Source: Rhabdornis inornatus (taxonomy: Eukaryota > Chordata > Aves > Passeriformes > Rhabdornithidae). From it: DNA of 64,000 nucleotides. The notes under the pieces were generated by a model, which searched no databases, was not told where the DNA came from, and worked only from the letters and a program-made list of their open reading frames with translations. Positions 61,727-64,000 of this stretch are shown here, piece after piece. Both the position numbers and the translations under genes were made by a program. Location: contig VWZS01007432.1 of the NCBI GenBank assembly GCA_013397075.1, positions 1,169,381 to 1,233,380 on the forward strand. Reading direction: 5' to 3'. Each line of letters starts with the position of its first letter. The first letter of the stretch is position 1.

Positions 61727-63038
61727 CCTCCATACCATATTTTTCATTTCCTGTTTTGTATTTCCTAATTACAATTATTTTGTAATTGTTTAGGTTTCAG
61801 CATCAGCGATCTATTATTCTTTTTTAAGGATAAAATCCTTCCATCTAAAAATTCTAACCAGATGTGAATTTCAGACTTCCAAATTTGGGAATGTTCAGAT
61901 CGAGAGCTGTTGTTCTAGTCTTGTAGCCATAATCATCACTGTAAATGCTGAAGTTTTCAATTATTTCACCCTCAAGTCATTAAGATGCTCAACCTATATT
62001 TGGCCAAAATTAACTGCAGGTCCAGAAGATCTCAGTAGACATTTACAGGACCCAGGCCTAAATCACAGAACCTTGTATCACAGAAGTTTTTACAATTTTA
62101 GTAATCTGGTTATGAAAGTTTAACAACATTTTTAATGCAAATCTCATGTATGGCAATTACCTGTGTGAGCTAAGAGTAAGTTTCAAAACTGGTACATGTG
62201 CCTCCCTTTGATTTGCATCACAAACTGTAGGTTTCTAGGGGGCAGAGGTATCTTCCTTCCTTTCTTTAGCTGGGCTCTATTACTCTACCTTCTGAGATGT
62301 TGCAGAGATGATGAGCAATCCCTTTCTGAACCACCAGTTCTGTCTGCCCTGTGCATCTCCCAAAACAAAAGAGAAAAATGAGAAAATATTCCTTGTACTG
62401 TGGCTTTAGCTTTCTACTAACCATTTAATAAATTTAATTCAACCTTTTATTAAATAATTTAGCCATTTAAAAAATCTTATGCATATGTTATTTAAGTAAA
62501 TCTTAACCCTTCTGGCTAAGGGATTAGATGTTAACCCAATGCCTACTAATTTGGTAGCACCTTGAAAGCAGTGACCAATTTTTCTTCTCATTCTGTACAG
62601 TTGCCCCTTTTATCCCTCTTTAGACATCAATTCACTCCCTCCAATCCTTTACAGAATTTGCTTCTCTATGAAAAGAGAGTTATCTGCATGTTCCAAACAT
62701 CTAAGACAATATCAGTCTATTGCTGCTACTGGTTTGTACCTATGACCTGTGGAATGAGATGTCTAAGGATTGCTGAATGCTGTATAAGACAACAGAGGAG
62801 TATTTTTTTTATTTGATTTTTTTCTTAAATGCAGGGATTAGTGAGACACAGGCAAGGAGCACGCAGAGAGCTAAAGAAGTCACCCATTAAAAAAACCAGC
62901 TGTCTCCAGGATTGGACAAAAAAAAATACTTCAGACTAACTCTTCAGACAGCCTACAGTAGTCTCTAATTTTAGAAAGTAACATTACTTACAAGTAAATG
63001 TAGCAAGTGGCAACATATATTGCACAATAAATTATGAG

Positions 63039-63051
63039 ATATATATATATA
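63039..63051 (+). repeat. AT dinucleotide repeat
   Basis: Six AT units within a very AT-rich stretch (63010-63090). Confidence 0.9.
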
Positions 63052-63114
63052 ATCTATATTGCACTTAATGTAGCATATAACAATAACATAATACATTTTG
63101 ATCCCTGATTTATG

Positions 63115-63190
63115 AGCTGGAATTTACGTCAGTGGCAATTGGTAATGGAAACTCCCATTGGTTCTAATTAGAGTGGATTAAGTCCTGATG
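63115..63190. repeat. Ancient amniote repeat remnant (GACTTCAATGGG family)
   Basis: GCTGGAATTTACGTCAGTGG, then AAACTCCCATTGGTTCTAAT and GTGGATTAAGTCC resemble 'aattacttcagtgg ... aaactcccattgacttcaatgggagctggattaagccc'. Confidence 0.5.
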
Positions 63191-64000
63191 CTAGGATTGC
63201 AACACTCACATAAATGCTGGATCTATAGATGGAAAGAAACAAAAGTATATAAAATCCTGGTATATGATCCTGAAATTTGTCCTCTCATAAACAATCTCAC
63301 TGAGAAAATCCAACCCAGATGAAAGTTCTGAATCACATTCTTCCAAAATCAGTGGCAAAGGCCTTGGAACGATCAAAACATGCCCAAAGGGATATAGTGA
63401 ACTGAGGTTGGTCTTCAGAGGAGAAAAATGAATGGTGTCTCATGTGATATATGAAGAAGACACAGCAGCAAATAGAGTTGTAATGCTTTCTAGGCACTGT
63501 AATCCCACAACCTTGCAAACAGCTCCTGAGTTAAGATCCTGAAAAAGGTAATTTTCTTGCAATCAACCAATTGCTGCTCTTAAAAGGGTGAGGTTGGCTG
63601 TCAGACTTTGGGGTTCATTAAAGCAGCTTCCAGAGCTGACACAAGTCCGCCCGTTAGCACCATGAAACGTTTTATGCCAAGATAATTGCAAAGACTGAAA
63701 GTCTCCTTGAAGACAGACAAGCAGATGTATCGGAAGAGTCACTGCAGGTTTGGTTTGGGGTTTGGTGCTGGTTTAGGTTGTTGTTTGTTTTTAAACAGAG
63801 GTACTACACTGCTTAGAAGCTCAATGCATGACTAACAGGGGTCATTACACCGCTGTATGAAAGTGTTTGCTTCGTGACCCTGTGTGACTGTTCAGAGCTC
63901 ATCTGGAGGTTCAGGAGTTTCTTTTCAAGTCAACTGCATCCAAGAGCCACCTGTCAAACAAGCTTGTTTCCATCTCCTGCAACCCAACTACTACCACTTC

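Larger units (their letters stand above)
41679..64000 (-). other. ETV6: ETV6 intron 1, partial (last 22.3 kb in gene orientation)
   Basis: Everything right of the exon 2 acceptor is taken as intron 1, because exon 2 follows exon 1 in phase 0 in ETV6 and no sequence encoding MSETPAQCSIK was found on the minus strand up to the window end. No CpG-island promoter is seen. Beyond the listed old repeats, CpG clusters and homopolymers, nothing is recognised in 41724-44230, 44280-48985, 49110-51680, 54345-59520 or 61720-63030. Confidence 0.82.

Overview
The window is intronic vertebrate DNA, almost certainly from a bird. It carries a clear 5'-truncated CR1 retrotransposon end (10601-11163), degenerate amniote MIR/CORE-SINE fragments and other ancient repeat remnants typical of sauropsids. 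Repeat density is low and no bacterial-style gene layout is present. The many short open reading frames on both strands look like chance ORFs, since none resembles a known protein or domain.

The one protein-coding feature I can support is a 127-nt internal exon on the minus strand at 41552-41678. Read in the frame set by its splice sites, it encodes the N-terminal stretch of ETV6 (TEL), an ETS-family transcriptional repressor: it starts QERISFTPP, continues through IRMEED and ends IRLPAHL plus the first base of an Arg codon. This matches exon 2 of vertebrate ETV6, including its intron phases (0 before, 1 after) and the internal Met used as an alternative start in human ETV6. The gene therefore runs right to left. 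Positions 41679-64000 belong to intron 1 and 1-41551 to intron 2, and both introns continue past the window. I looked for exon 1 (MSETPAQ..., upstream) and exon 3 (start of the PNT/SAM domain, downstream) and found neither.

Intron 2 (1-41551) holds the CR1 element, a MIR 5' part at 4063-4192, a MIR 3' part at 37630-37725, several homopolymer and simple-repeat tracts, two GC-richer patches (about 24380-25540 and 30280-31020), and the most unusual pattern in the window. The 10-nt palindrome GGAAATTTCC occurs six times in 64 kb, where fewer than 0.1 would be expected by chance at about 40% GC. Four of the six lie in longer related two-box modules: 7975-8023, 9424-9471, 25148-25243 and 31928-32024. 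These look either like a small unnamed ancient repeat family or like recurrent ETS/NFAT/NF-kB-type palindromic binding modules inside an ETS-factor gene.

Intron 1 (41679-64000) is richer in very old repeat remnants. It has MIR-like stretches near 44235, 51685, 52025, 53195, 54296 and 59525, and pieces of an amniote repeat with a 'GACTTCAATGGG'-like core near 48990, 60733, 61270 and 63115. It also has two small CpG clusters (54001-54230 and 61411-61505) that could mark regulatory sites or minor first exons. No RNA gene, CRISPR array, intact mobile element, or second protein gene was recognised. I see no evidence of a novel multi-gene system here.
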